Shown: positions 1-7,131 of the stretch, piece after piece | Position numbering within the stretch: position 1 is the stretch's first letter | Layout of the letters: every line of letters begins with the position of its first letter | Position numbers and translations under genes: made by a program | Notes under the pieces: model-generated | The model's input: only the letters and a program-made list of their open reading frames with translations | What the model was told of the DNA's origin: nothing | The model's database searches: none | Origin: Corynebacterium sp. ACRPS | GTDB taxonomy: Bacteria > Actinomycetota > Actinomycetes > Mycobacteriales > Mycobacteriaceae | Direction of reading: 5' to 3' | Assembly: GCF_022346005.1 (NCBI RefSeq) | Contig: NZ_JAKRMY010000011.1 | Coordinates: 1-64,000 of the forward strand | Length of the DNA: 64,000 nt

Positions 1-15
1 TAGTCACCTCCTTTT
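1..15 (-). promoter_or_regulatory. Ribosome binding site of a gene beyond the left edge
   Basis: Read on the minus strand, these bases give AAAAGGAGGTGACTA, an almost perfect Shine-Dalgarno sequence. The start codon it serves would lie just left of the window, so a minus-strand gene probably begins there and diverges from the gene at 288. No coding part of that gene is visible. Confidence 0.6.
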
Positions 16-176
16 CCCGATCTCAATTGCTGTCTGGAGGAAAACGTACCAAGCTGTTCAGTTTGCGGGGTAGCGCGCCGCTAATGGTATTACCTTTGCA
101 GGCCCATAAACAGCGCGGTTATCCAAAATCGGCGTGAATATTAATCCACCAATCTGAACCAAGCGGTCTATTTTAT

Positions 177-202
177 GGGTGATTCCACTCCCTGAATCAC
201 CC
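177..202. repeat. Inverted repeat in the divergent promoter region
   Basis: GGGTGATTC and GAATCACCC form perfect 9-bp arms around an 8-nt loop. The repeat lies between the presumed minus-strand gene off the left edge and the gene at 288. It could be an operator or an RNA hairpin. I see nothing else definite in bases 16-287. Confidence 0.5.
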
Positions 203-287
203 GCCAAAACAGTGGTGGGGTGTCAAGCTGGCCACTATGCTGGATGGGAAAGGACAGATAAATCTCATCTAAGGAGCACCTGCACTC

Positions 288-962
288 ATGAACCCCACCG
301 CAGTGAATATGGCGTTGAAGACCGGTTCCAATCTGTGGAAGCAATTACGCGATTACCGGCAAGAAAAGTCCCGCGAAACGTATACCGCGCTCGAAGAGGC
401 TGCCCAGCAGATGCAAAAGGAAGACAATAGCGCCTTCGATGAGGCCCGCAAGCAGGCAGGCGCAGTTACCCAGGCCGCGCATTCCCGCCTCGAGCGCGCC
501 CTAGAGGAATTCAATAACTACCGCGAGGATGCCGTCGAGCGTTTCGATGAGGCCAAGAAGGAAGCCACCAAGAAGGACAAGAAGTCTTCCAGGTTCTGGA
601 CCGTTGCCGGAATCGTTGCCCTGCTCGCCGCGGCAACCGGTGCGATTTACTACTGGCTGCGCTCCAATGACAAGCCTTCCCAGACCCCACCGCGCGTGGA
701 TGACTACCGCGGTGGCACCCAAAACACCGCCCCAGAATCCACCTTGGTCTACACCTCCACCAGCGAAGCTAAGCACGAAGCCGATTCGGACCTCGCCGAA
801 GAGGGCGCTGTGCGCGATGAGGAACTCTTGGGTTCCATCGATGAGCAGCTGGCCAAGCACCGCGAGGAAGAAGAGGCCGCCGCGGAGGAAGCGGATACCA
901 CCCGCATCACCGATGATCACCAGAGTGAGGGCAAGCACCGCCTGCAATCTGACGAGCAGTAG
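288..962 (+). CDS. Membrane-anchored protein with coiled-coil-like charged flanks, unknown function
   Basis: This is a 224-residue protein I do not recognise. Residues 1-100 are strongly charged and helical in character (many Glu, Lys, Arg and Gln), suggesting a coiled coil. One clear membrane segment follows at about residues 104-124 (beginning WTVAGIVALLAAATGAIYY). The remaining C-terminal 100 residues are acidic and low in complexity, with runs of Glu and Ala. The ATG at 288 is preceded by AAGGAG 11 nt upstream, supporting this start. No catalytic motif is visible. A structural or envelope-associated role is possible but is only inference. Confidence 0.75.
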   Translation: MNPTAVNMALKTGSNLWKQLRDYRQEKSRETYTALEEAAQQMQKEDNSAFDEARKQAGAVTQAAHSRLERALEEFNNYREDAVERFDEAKKEATKKDKKSSRFWTVAGIVALLAAATGAIYYWLRSNDKPSQTPPRVDDYRGGTQNTAPESTLVYTSTSEAKHEADSDLAEEGAVRDEELLGSIDEQLAKHREEEEAAAEEADTTRITDDHQSEGKHRLQSDEQ

Positions 963-970
963 TTCCTTTC

Positions 971-991
971 GCACCCCCGCGGTGGGGGTGC
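971..991 (+). terminator. GC-rich hairpin after the membrane protein gene
   Basis: GCACCCCC pairs with GGGGGTGC around a 5-nt loop just after the stop codon at 962. There is no T-run behind it, so it may act as a weak or factor-assisted terminator or protect the mRNA 3' end. Confidence 0.4.
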
Positions 992-1081
992 AGTAGGCGT
1001 TGCCTAGATCTCATTGCTTTGCCTAATCAAAAATCTCCTGCTTGAATTCACCCATTAAGGCTTTCTACAAGGAGATAAACA

Positions 1082-1285
1082 ATGAGCTTTGAGTCTCTCA
1101 CCGTCAAGCTCAAAGACGGTTCAACGTACTATTTCCCCGCAGGCCCAGTAACCGATGATCCCTCCCCGCGCGTGGATAACCTCCGCTTTGCCATCGATAA
1201 CGGCGCTACCTTCCGCTCCGTTGACGAATCCGGTGAAATGCGCGAATTCAACGGCGCGGACGTGCATAACTACCACTTGGCTTAA
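1082..1285 (+). CDS. Small soluble protein, unknown function
   Basis: This 67-residue protein starts at an ATG with a strong AAGGAG ribosome binding site (ACAAGGAGATAAACA just upstream). It has no membrane segment or signal peptide and contains no motif I recognise. The sequence looks like a small beta-rich fold, with the opening SFESLTVKLKDGSTYYFPAG. The good ribosome binding site and the typical corynebacterial codon choice make it a likely real gene. Its own upstream gap of about 100 bp suggests that it is transcribed alone. Confidence 0.7.
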   Translation: MSFESLTVKLKDGSTYYFPAGPVTDDPSPRVDNLRFAIDNGATFRSVDESGEMREFNGADVHNYHLA

Positions 1286-1320
1286 CTAGCCCGGCGGATT
1301 CTTCATATATCCTGGGGATT

Positions 1321-1794
1321 ATGGAAATTCGCGCGACACAAGAATCTGATCGCACTTATATAGCTCGCCTCAACTTCCTGACCGATACCTTCGGCGATGA
1401 ACGAGGCGAGCTTTCTTCCGGTTTTGCCGACGATTTTTCCTTCTACGTGGAAAATTGGGAGCCCAACCAGGGAGGTTTCATCGCTTGGGAGGACCTCGTG
1501 CCCGCCGGCGGTGTGTGGCTCAATTGGGGCACCGAGGACAATCACGGTTACGGGTTCGTGGAACCGGCCATCCCAGAATTTGCCATCGCGGTAGAAAGCC
1601 GCTTTGCGGGCCAGGGCATTGCCACCGCGCTTATCGATGCCGCCATTTCCCTCGCCCAGACCCTCAAAGCGCCCGGCATTTCCTTAGCCGTCCACCCCGA
1701 TAATCCGCGTGCGCAGGGACTTTATGAACGCTTGGGATTCGAGCATGTAGGTGTGTACGCCGAGCATTACATCATGGTCAAGCGCTTTTTATAG
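1321..1794 (+). CDS. GNAT-family N-acetyltransferase
   Basis: This 157-residue protein has the GNAT fold signature. The acetyl-CoA-binding motif A appears as FAGQGIATALIDAAI at about residues 98-112 (the R/Q-x-x-G-x-G/A pattern), followed by motif B with NPRAQGLYERLGFEHVG. The family transfers an acetyl group from acetyl-CoA to an amine, but the substrate cannot be told from sequence. It is a typical single-domain length. The gene stands alone and is followed by a strong bidirectional terminator before tRNA-Ala. Confidence 0.85.
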   Translation: MEIRATQESDRTYIARLNFLTDTFGDERGELSSGFADDFSFYVENWEPNQGGFIAWEDLVPAGGVWLNWGTEDNHGYGFVEPAIPEFAIAVESRFAGQGIATALIDAAISLAQTLKAPGISLAVHPDNPRAQGLYERLGFEHVGVYAEHYIMVKRFL

Positions 1795-1808
1795 CCCTAT
1801 GCATGACT

Positions 1809-1842
1809 AAAGTCCGGATTCTTTAACCAGAATCCGGACTTT
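1809..1842. terminator. Bidirectional terminator between the GNAT gene and tRNA-Ala
   Basis: A 13-bp stem (AAAGTCCGGATTC with its complement) surrounds an 8-nt loop. It has T-rich flanks in both directions and therefore can end both the plus-strand GNAT gene and the minus-strand tRNA-Ala transcript. Confidence 0.85.
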
Positions 1843-1847
1843 TCCTG

Positions 1848-1920
1848 TGGAGCATAGGAGAATCGAACTCCTGACCTTCTGCTTGCAAAGCAGATGCTCT
1901 ACCAATTGAGCTAATGCCCC
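1848..1920 (-). tRNA. tRNA-Ala (UGC), first copy
   Basis: Reverse-complemented, these 73 nt fold as a complete tRNA. The acceptor GGGGCAT pairs with ATGCTCC, discriminator A. The D-arm has the TAGCTCAATTGGTAGAGCA pattern, the anticodon loop is TTTGCAA (anticodon TGC), and the T-arm contains GTTCGATTC. CCA is not encoded. It is identical over all 73 nt to the tRNA at 8764-8836. Confidence 0.97.
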
Positions 1921-2088
1921 AGTGGCTTGTACTCTACTACTGCAGCCGCTCATTCCAAAAATGCCGAAGACACCGCGGCACAGTGATGTACTTCTATCAC
2001 ATTTATCACACGCGTTTAATCCATAATTCCCTTCGCAGTGGAGTAGGCTGGCTAATCGTGCCCATCTGTCCTCGTTCCTAGGAAAAGT

Positions 2089-2991
2089 ATGCGTCGTCTT
2101 CTTACCTCCGCGCTCACCGTGCTTGCCACCGCTGCCCTTCCCGCCTGCGCCAATGCGCAATTCCTCGAAGGCACCCCAAAAGTAGCCGGGTCCTCAGAAC
2201 CAAATATCCAGTCCGCGGTTTCTGAGATTCAGACCGATATTCAAAGCCGCATCGACAGCACCCGCGCGCAGGCACAAGATCTTGTTTCCTCGGTAGCACC
2301 ACAAGACGAGCCGCAGAATGAGGCTGCACCCGCACCGGATCCCCAGGCTGGGGCCGCACCGCAACCAGCCCCGCAGCCACAGGCTAACGGCGTCGATTGC
2401 CCGAATTGCGTGGCCCTGACCTTTGACGATGGCCCAAGCCCTTATACCAACCAGCTCTTGGATACCTTTAAGGCGAAAAACGCCCACGCCAGCTTCATGG
2501 TGCTAGCGGATCACGCCTACCAGTACCCCCAAGCGCTCCAGCGCATGCAGGCAGAAGGTCATACCATTGGCAATCACACCAAGACCCATCGCCAGCTCAA
2601 CCAGTTAGCTTACGGCGATATTGCCCAAGAAATCGACGCCGGCAATGCGGCGATCCGCAATGCCACCGGGCAGAATCCAAAGTGGCTGCGCCCGCCCTAC
2701 GGTGCCACCAATGAAACGGTTGACCAGGTAGCCAGGGATAAGGGCTTGTCGCAGGCCCTATGGAACGTGGATACCTTGGACTGGAAGATCCGCGACTCGC
2801 AGCACGTCTGCAATGCCGCCGTCCAGGATGCTAACCCAGGCTCCATCGTCTTGATGCACGATATTCACCCGACCACCGTCAATGCGGCCGAGTGCATTAT
2901 CGATGGCCTGCGCGCCAAGGGCTTGGAGCCGGTCAGCCTCGATGAGTTGCTGCGCACCCCGGTAGACGGAAAGCGCTACTACTCCCGTTAA
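2089..2991 (+). CDS. Secreted polysaccharide deacetylase (NodB domain)
   Basis: This 300-residue protein belongs to carbohydrate esterase family 4, which removes acetyl groups from N-acetylated sugars such as those in peptidoglycan. The N-terminal signal peptide ends in LPAC or ANAQ, so it is either a lipoprotein (lipobox LPAC) or a secreted protein. A Pro/Gln/Ala-rich linker spans about residues 60-100. The NodB domain then shows TFDDGPSPYT (catalytic and metal Asp), the metal-binding NHTKTH, RPPYG, and the late LMHDIH motif. All key residues are present. Its stop overlaps the next gene by one base (TAATG), so the two are probably co-transcribed. Confidence 0.9.
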   Translation: MRRLLTSALTVLATAALPACANAQFLEGTPKVAGSSEPNIQSAVSEIQTDIQSRIDSTRAQAQDLVSSVAPQDEPQNEAAPAPDPQAGAAPQPAPQPQANGVDCPNCVALTFDDGPSPYTNQLLDTFKAKNAHASFMVLADHAYQYPQALQRMQAEGHTIGNHTKTHRQLNQLAYGDIAQEIDAGNAAIRNATGQNPKWLRPPYGATNETVDQVARDKGLSQALWNVDTLDWKIRDSQHVCNAAVQDANPGSIVLMHDIHPTTVNAAECIIDGLRAKGLEPVSLDELLRTPVDGKRYYSR

Positions 2992-3542
2992 TGATTGATT
3001 TCTCCCACACTGCTGATGTCGTAGCCCCGCAGCTCCTTGGCTGCGTCATTACGCACGCCGGGGTGAGCATTCGCCTTACGGAAGTCGAGGCCTATTTGGG
3101 CACGGACGATGCCGCCGCCCATACCTTTCGTGGGAAAACCCCGCGCAATGCCGCCATGTTCGGCCCACCGGGCCGACTGTACGTGTATGCCTCTTACGGC
3201 ATCCACCGCAATGTCAATATCGTGTGCGCGCCCGAAGGCGTGGGCCAAGGGTGCCTACTGCGCGGCGGTGAGGTGCTATCCGGGATCGATACCGCCTTTG
3301 CACGCCGCGGCACCAGCGATTTTCATAATCTAGCCCGCGGCCCTGGGAACCTCGGTAAAGCTCTTGGAGCAACGCTGGAGGATAACCACCTACCAGTGCA
3401 GCTTTCTGAGCGCGAGTCTGCACCGGAATGGGTGCGCGGCCCGCGCATTGGTATTTCCAAAAACCAGGAAGCGGCCCTGCGGTTTTGGATTCCCTTTGAT
3501 AAGACCGTCTCCGGCCGCCGCGGCTATCCCAAAAATAATTAA
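2991..3542 (+). CDS. mpg: DNA-3-methyladenine glycosylase (AAG/MPG family)
   Basis: This 183-residue protein belongs to the alkyladenine DNA glycosylase family that excises 3-methyladenine, hypoxanthine and other damaged purines to start base-excision repair. Visible family features are LTEVEAYLG near residue 30 (containing the catalytic Glu), HTFRGKTPRNAAMFGPPGRLYVY, and YGIHRNVNIVC followed by GCLLRGGEVL. The length is typical for bacterial members. The ATG overlaps the stop of the deacetylase gene. Its 3' end overlaps the convergent marR gene by four bases. Confidence 0.92.
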   Translation: MIDFSHTADVVAPQLLGCVITHAGVSIRLTEVEAYLGTDDAAAHTFRGKTPRNAAMFGPPGRLYVYASYGIHRNVNIVCAPEGVGQGCLLRGGEVLSGIDTAFARRGTSDFHNLARGPGNLGKALGATLEDNHLPVQLSERESAPEWVRGPRIGISKNQEAALRFWIPFDKTVSGRRGYPKNN

Positions 3543-4024
3543 TAGCGCCCGCCGTAGCGCTCATCGGCTTCGATGGCTTTGATGATGCGCTCATTAATTT
3601 GGGTCATTTGATGGATCTGCGCGCGGGTCAGGTTATCGATAACGGATCGGCGGGCCTGCTTAGCGTGGCCCGGGGCGGTTTCTACTACCTTGTCCCAGCC
3701 GCTATCGGTAAGGTGCGCCATCGTCGTCCGCCCATCATTGGGACAAGGACGCCGCACGACCCAGCCCTGGCGCTCCAAACGGGTAACAACCTGGCTCAGA
3801 CGGGACAAGGAGCCGTTTGCGGTGATGGCGAGGTCTCGCATGCGCATCTCATGGTTCTCGGCCTCTGATAGCCGTGAGAGCACCGTATATTCAAAGAAGC
3901 TTAGCTTGGCATCATCGCGCAGCTGCGCGTCTAGAATATTGGTGAGCCGGACATTCACGCTCATCAGGGACATGAATGCTGCTAGTTCATCCTCTTCCAG
4001 CCAAAAGTCGTCCCGCTCGGTCAT
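3539..4024 (-). CDS. MarR-family transcriptional regulator
   Basis: This 161-residue protein has a MarR-type winged helix-turn-helix. The recognition region is GSLSRLSQVVTRLERQGWVVRRPCPNDGRTTMAHLTDSG in outline, with the family's D-x-R-wing motif (NDGRTT). MarR proteins act as dimers and often respond to phenolic or oxidative ligands. An unusually clean inverted repeat lies directly upstream of the start (4027-4066), pointing to autoregulation. The upstream gene on the same strand is copB, 90 bp away. The ligand is unknown. Confidence 0.9.
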   Translation of the reverse strand: MTERDDFWLEEDELAAFMSLMSVNVRLTNILDAQLRDDAKLSFFEYTVLSRLSEAENHEMRMRDLAITANGSLSRLSQVVTRLERQGWVVRRPCPNDGRTTMAHLTDSGWDKVVETAPGHAKQARRSVIDNLTRAQIHQMTQINERIIKAIEADERYGGRY

Positions 4025-4026
4025 GA

Positions 4027-4066
4027 GGATTATTTTAGCAACTGGACTTCAATTCTAAAATAATCC
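4027..4066. promoter_or_regulatory. Probable MarR operator
   Basis: Perfect 12-bp arms GGATTATTTTAG and CTAAAATAATCC are separated by 16 bp, two bases upstream of the marR start codon. The position and symmetry suit binding of a dimeric MarR repressor to its own promoter. This is inferred from sequence only. Confidence 0.65.
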
Positions 4067-4113
4067 CAAGTAGCCGGAGCCCGTCCCACTTATTCGAACT
4101 TGGTCTCCTCCAC

Positions 4114-6273
4114 CTAGTGGCTGGTGGGTGCCAAGCGAGCTGGGTCCAATTCAATCCGGCGCAGCAACTGCGCGTTGAATGCCACCACGATGGTCGATAG
4201 CGACATCAATACCGCGCCGGCCGCCGGGGAGAGCACGACACCGATGGGTGCGAGTACGCCTGCCGCCAAGGGCACGGCAATGATGTTGTAGCCAGATGCC
4301 CAAATAAGGTTCTGGATCATCTTGCGGTAGCTAGCGCGCGACAAGGTGATCATCGAAAGCACCGACCGCGGGTCGTCGCTGGCGAGCACCACCTCGGCGG
4401 ATTCCATGGCGACATCGGTGCCGGCGCCAATGGCGATGCCGACTTCCGCGCGGGCCAAGGCTGGGGCGTCGTTGACGCCATCGCCAACCATGGCCACGGC
4501 TAGACCGCGCTCCTGTAATTCGGTGACCTTGGAGTCCTTGTCCTGCGGCAGGACTTCGGCAAAGACCTCGTCAATACCCAATTCTTCGCCAACGGCCTCG
4601 GCGACCTGCGTGGCATCGCCAGTGATCATCGCAACCTTGACGCCCTGCTCTTGGAGGGCCTGTACGGCCGCGCGGGATTCGGGACGAACCTTGTCTTCAA
4701 CCGCGAGAGCGCCGATTATCTGACCATCGCGCACGACGTGCAGGACACCCGCGCCGCGTTGGGACCACTCTTCAACCTGCGCATCAAACACCCCAGGGGT
4801 GGCAAGCTCTAGCTCGCGCAGCATATTCGGTCCACCGACGAGGACCTCTGCCCCATCGACGGTGGCCTTGATTCCCCGGCCGGCGGCCGCACTGAAATCG
4901 GTGCTGTGCAGCTGCTCCTGAGATGCTTCCGCGTGGTCTTCGGCTGCCTTGACGATGGCGCGGGCCAATGGGTGTTCACTATCGGCCTCGGCCGCGGCGG
5001 CCACTGCTAGCAGCTGCCCCTCGCTGATGTCCTCAACGGTTGCAACACCGGTAACGGCATGAGCGCCTTCGGTCAGGGTACCGGTCTTATCGAAGAGGAC
5101 GGCGTCGATGGTGCGCATGCGCTCCAACGCCAAACGTTCCTTGATGAGTACCCCAGACTGTGCGGCCTGCTCGGTAGAGATCGCAATGACCAGTGGGATA
5201 GCCAAACCGAGGGCGTGGGGGCAAGCGATGACGAGCACGGTAACGGTGCGCACCACGGCGTCGCTTGGGCTCCCGATAATGGCCCAGACCACCGCAGTAA
5301 TGAGGGCTGCGATTAGCGCAAACCAGAAGAGCAACGCTGCGGCGCGATCGGCAAGGGCTTGGGCGCGGGAGGAGGATTCCTGCGCCTCGGCGACCATGCT
5401 TTGGATACCGCCCAGGGCCGTATCTCCTCCGATGGCTTCTACCTGGACGCGGACGGTGTTGTCGGTGGCCACCGTACCGGCGACCACGCGCTCACCTTTA
5501 TCGCGGAAGACTGGGCGGGATTCACCGGTGATCATGGATTCATCGAATTCGGCTGAGCCTTTAACAATGGTGCCATCGGCAGGCGCCCGCGCTCCAGCGC
5601 GGACCAGTACTATGTCATCCACCGCCAGCTCAGAGACTGGCACGGTGTGGGCCTGCCCATCGATGATCTTCTCGGCTTCGTCAGGCAAAAGTTCTGCTAA
5701 GGCGTCCAAAGCGGAGGAGGCCGCGCCGAGTGCACGCATCTCCAACCAGTGGCCCAGCAGCATAATGACGACCAGGAGGGCCAGCTCCCACCAGAAATCT
5801 AGGTCGAATCCTCCAATCCCCAAGGTGGTGACCCATGAGGCGACGAACGCCACGGTAATAGCCATGGCGATAAGCAGCATCATCCCGGGCTGGCGGGATT
5901 TCAGTTCCGACCAGCCGCCTTGCAGGAACGGCGTGCCGCCATAAATGAAGATGATGGTGCCAAGCACCGGGGGAATCCAGGATGAACCATTGAATTCGGG
6001 TACGCCGTAGCCGAGCAATTCTGCGACCATAGGGCTGAAGATGACGACCGGTACCGATAGCAGCAGCGACCACCAGAAGCGGCTGCGGAACATCGCCGCG
6101 TGATCGCCGTGTCCGTGCCCATGGCCGTGGCCATGCCCGTGCTCGTGGCCATGACCTTGATGGTCACCGTGAGAGTGCCCTTCGTGGCCGCCATGATCTG
6201 TGTGTTGCGTATGATCCGCTCCCGCGGCCTGGTGAGCACCGGAATGCTCACTGTGTTGGTGGGAAGTACTCAT
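4114..6273 (-). CDS. copB: Copper-translocating P-type ATPase, CopB type (CPH motif)
   Basis: This heavy-metal P1B ATPase of 719 residues exports copper across the membrane using ATP. Residues 1-60 hold about 20 histidines in HG and GHGH runs, a metal-binding tail typical of CopB rather than the CxxC domains of CopA. The actuator motif TGES is near residue 250. The membrane motif is CPH (351-353), the phosphorylated Asp is in DKTGTLT (395), and a GDGVNDAPAL hinge follows. I chose the ATG at 6273 because AAAGGAAC sits just upstream; an in-frame start at 6303 lacks support. A copper-type operator lies at 6352-6372. No accessory chaperone gene is adjacent. Confidence 0.93.
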   Translation of the reverse strand: MSTSHQHSEHSGAHQAAGADHTQHTDHGGHEGHSHGDHQGHGHEHGHGHGHGHGHGDHAAMFRSRFWWSLLLSVPVVIFSPMVAELLGYGVPEFNGSSWIPPVLGTIIFIYGGTPFLQGGWSELKSRQPGMMLLIAMAITVAFVASWVTTLGIGGFDLDFWWELALLVVIMLLGHWLEMRALGAASSALDALAELLPDEAEKIIDGQAHTVPVSELAVDDIVLVRAGARAPADGTIVKGSAEFDESMITGESRPVFRDKGERVVAGTVATDNTVRVQVEAIGGDTALGGIQSMVAEAQESSSRAQALADRAAALLFWFALIAALITAVVWAIIGSPSDAVVRTVTVLVIACPHALGLAIPLVIAISTEQAAQSGVLIKERLALERMRTIDAVLFDKTGTLTEGAHAVTGVATVEDISEGQLLAVAAAAEADSEHPLARAIVKAAEDHAEASQEQLHSTDFSAAAGRGIKATVDGAEVLVGGPNMLRELELATPGVFDAQVEEWSQRGAGVLHVVRDGQIIGALAVEDKVRPESRAAVQALQEQGVKVAMITGDATQVAEAVGEELGIDEVFAEVLPQDKDSKVTELQERGLAVAMVGDGVNDAPALARAEVGIAIGAGTDVAMESAEVVLASDDPRSVLSMITLSRASYRKMIQNLIWASGYNIIAVPLAAGVLAPIGVVLSPAAGAVLMSLSTIVVAFNAQLLRRIELDPARLAPTSH

Positions 6274-6351
6274 GAAGTTCCTTTCTTCTCCTCCCTGCAC
6301 CAAGAGGAGTTCTAGCGTCGGTGGAACACAGTGATGGTTACTCTCCCCACC

Positions 6352-6372
6352 ATATACCCCGTGGAGGTATAT
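6352..6372. promoter_or_regulatory. Copper-type (CsoR-like) operator upstream of copB
   Basis: The 21-bp dyad ATATACC-N7-GGTATAT resembles the TACCCC/GGGGTA operators bound by CsoR-type copper repressors. It lies 79 bp upstream of the copB start, where the minus-strand promoter should be. No csoR gene is present in this window, so the regulator would have to be encoded elsewhere. Confidence 0.6.
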
Positions 6373-6480
6373 TTACAGAACGGAAGGAGCCATTCTCGTA
6401 TAAGAGGCGAAGTGGAGCTGCCGAGATGGCCACCCAGCTTAAACGGGCCTAGCCCCCGGAAAGTGGACACGGCGCGGTCA

Positions 6481-6740
6481 GCCCGACCCCATCAGCTCGG
6501 TTATTCTTCAACGTCATTGCAGATGAACTCGACAGAGAAACGGTCCCGGCATTTAGCGATGAACCGGATCATAACGGAGGCTTTGGGCCCAGTTCTGGGA
6601 AGTTTCCTGCACGATGGGCCTCCTGCGCCCATTGCCAGGCTGTGTGCCATGAAACGCCGAGCTTCGGGGCTTACTGCCTAACATGCTCTTCCAGCAAGAT
6701 GCGATCTTCCACAAGTGGGACACTTCAGGTTTCACCTACC
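6481..6740 (-). pseudogene. Degraded IS3-family transposase fragment
   Basis: Two out-of-frame minus-strand fragments look like the junction of IS3 orfA and orfB. One reads APKLGVSWHTAWQWAQEAH (orfA-like helix-turn-helix) after an internal stop. The other reads VMIRFIAKCRDRFSVEFIC, closely matching the usual start of IS3 orfB (MIRFI-x-xx-x-D-x-FGVExIC). The reading frame is broken by stops and shifts, and the catalytic DDE part is missing. No terminal repeats were found, so this is a dead remnant. Confidence 0.6.
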
Positions 6741-6838
6741 GTTTTCGCCTACTCAAAGTGGAAGAAAGAGGCAAAGAAACGACATATGGGGCACTCCATT
6801 TTAGTTGGAGTGCCCCATGTTGGCTTTAAAGAGGAACT

Positions 6839-7042
6839 TTAGTCCTCATCACCCGAAAACTTCTTTCTCATTGTCCAATCTATCCAGAACCAAATGCAGA
6901 ACAAGATGAGACCGATCACCGTTCTAGGGACGACATCTAAGTCAAAAACGATTCCGAGAAATAGTCCCAGAAGGACCAATGAAGCAAAAAATACAGCCCA
7001 CGATACTCGTGAATTATATTTTTTGGATTTTAGCTTCTGCAT
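6839..7042 (-). CDS. Small two-helix membrane protein, unknown function
   Basis: This 67-residue protein has a basic N-terminus (about residues 1-12), two hydrophobic segments (roughly 13-34 and 38-56), then an acidic tail. A GGAGG ribosome binding site lies 6 nt before the ATG, which supports a real gene. The base composition is clearly more AT-rich than in neighbouring core genes, suggesting transfer. It sits between the IS3 debris and the intact insertion sequence, whose left end is about 90 bp upstream of its start. The insertion may have removed or altered its promoter. Confidence 0.6.
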   Translation of the reverse strand: MQKLKSKKYNSRVSWAVFFASLVLLGLFLGIVFDLDVVPRTVIGLILFCIWFWIDWTMRKKFSGDED

Positions 7043-7123
7043 TCATGCCCTCCAACTGGATGCGGACGATCTCCCATGTATGGTGCAATCTTAAGCTGAT
7101 AGCAGGTGTTGTGGTCGTATTCA

Positions 7124-7131
7124 GCGAATGC
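7124..7131. repeat. Left target-site duplication GCGAATGC
   Basis: This 8-bp sequence directly abuts the left end of the insertion sequence and is repeated exactly at 8613-8620. Confidence 0.9.

Larger units (their letters stand above)
6304..6838. other. Gene-poor stretch upstream of copB
   Basis: This 535-bp stretch holds the copB promoter region with its operator (6352-6372) and the degraded IS3-type fragment (6481-6740). The rest, including 6741-6838, shows no intact gene or clear regulatory element. Confidence 0.6.

Noticed and set aside
179..430. Open frame of 83 codons overlapping the first gene
   Set aside because: It overlaps the inverted repeat and the start of the gene at 288, has no ribosome binding site and no plausible product.
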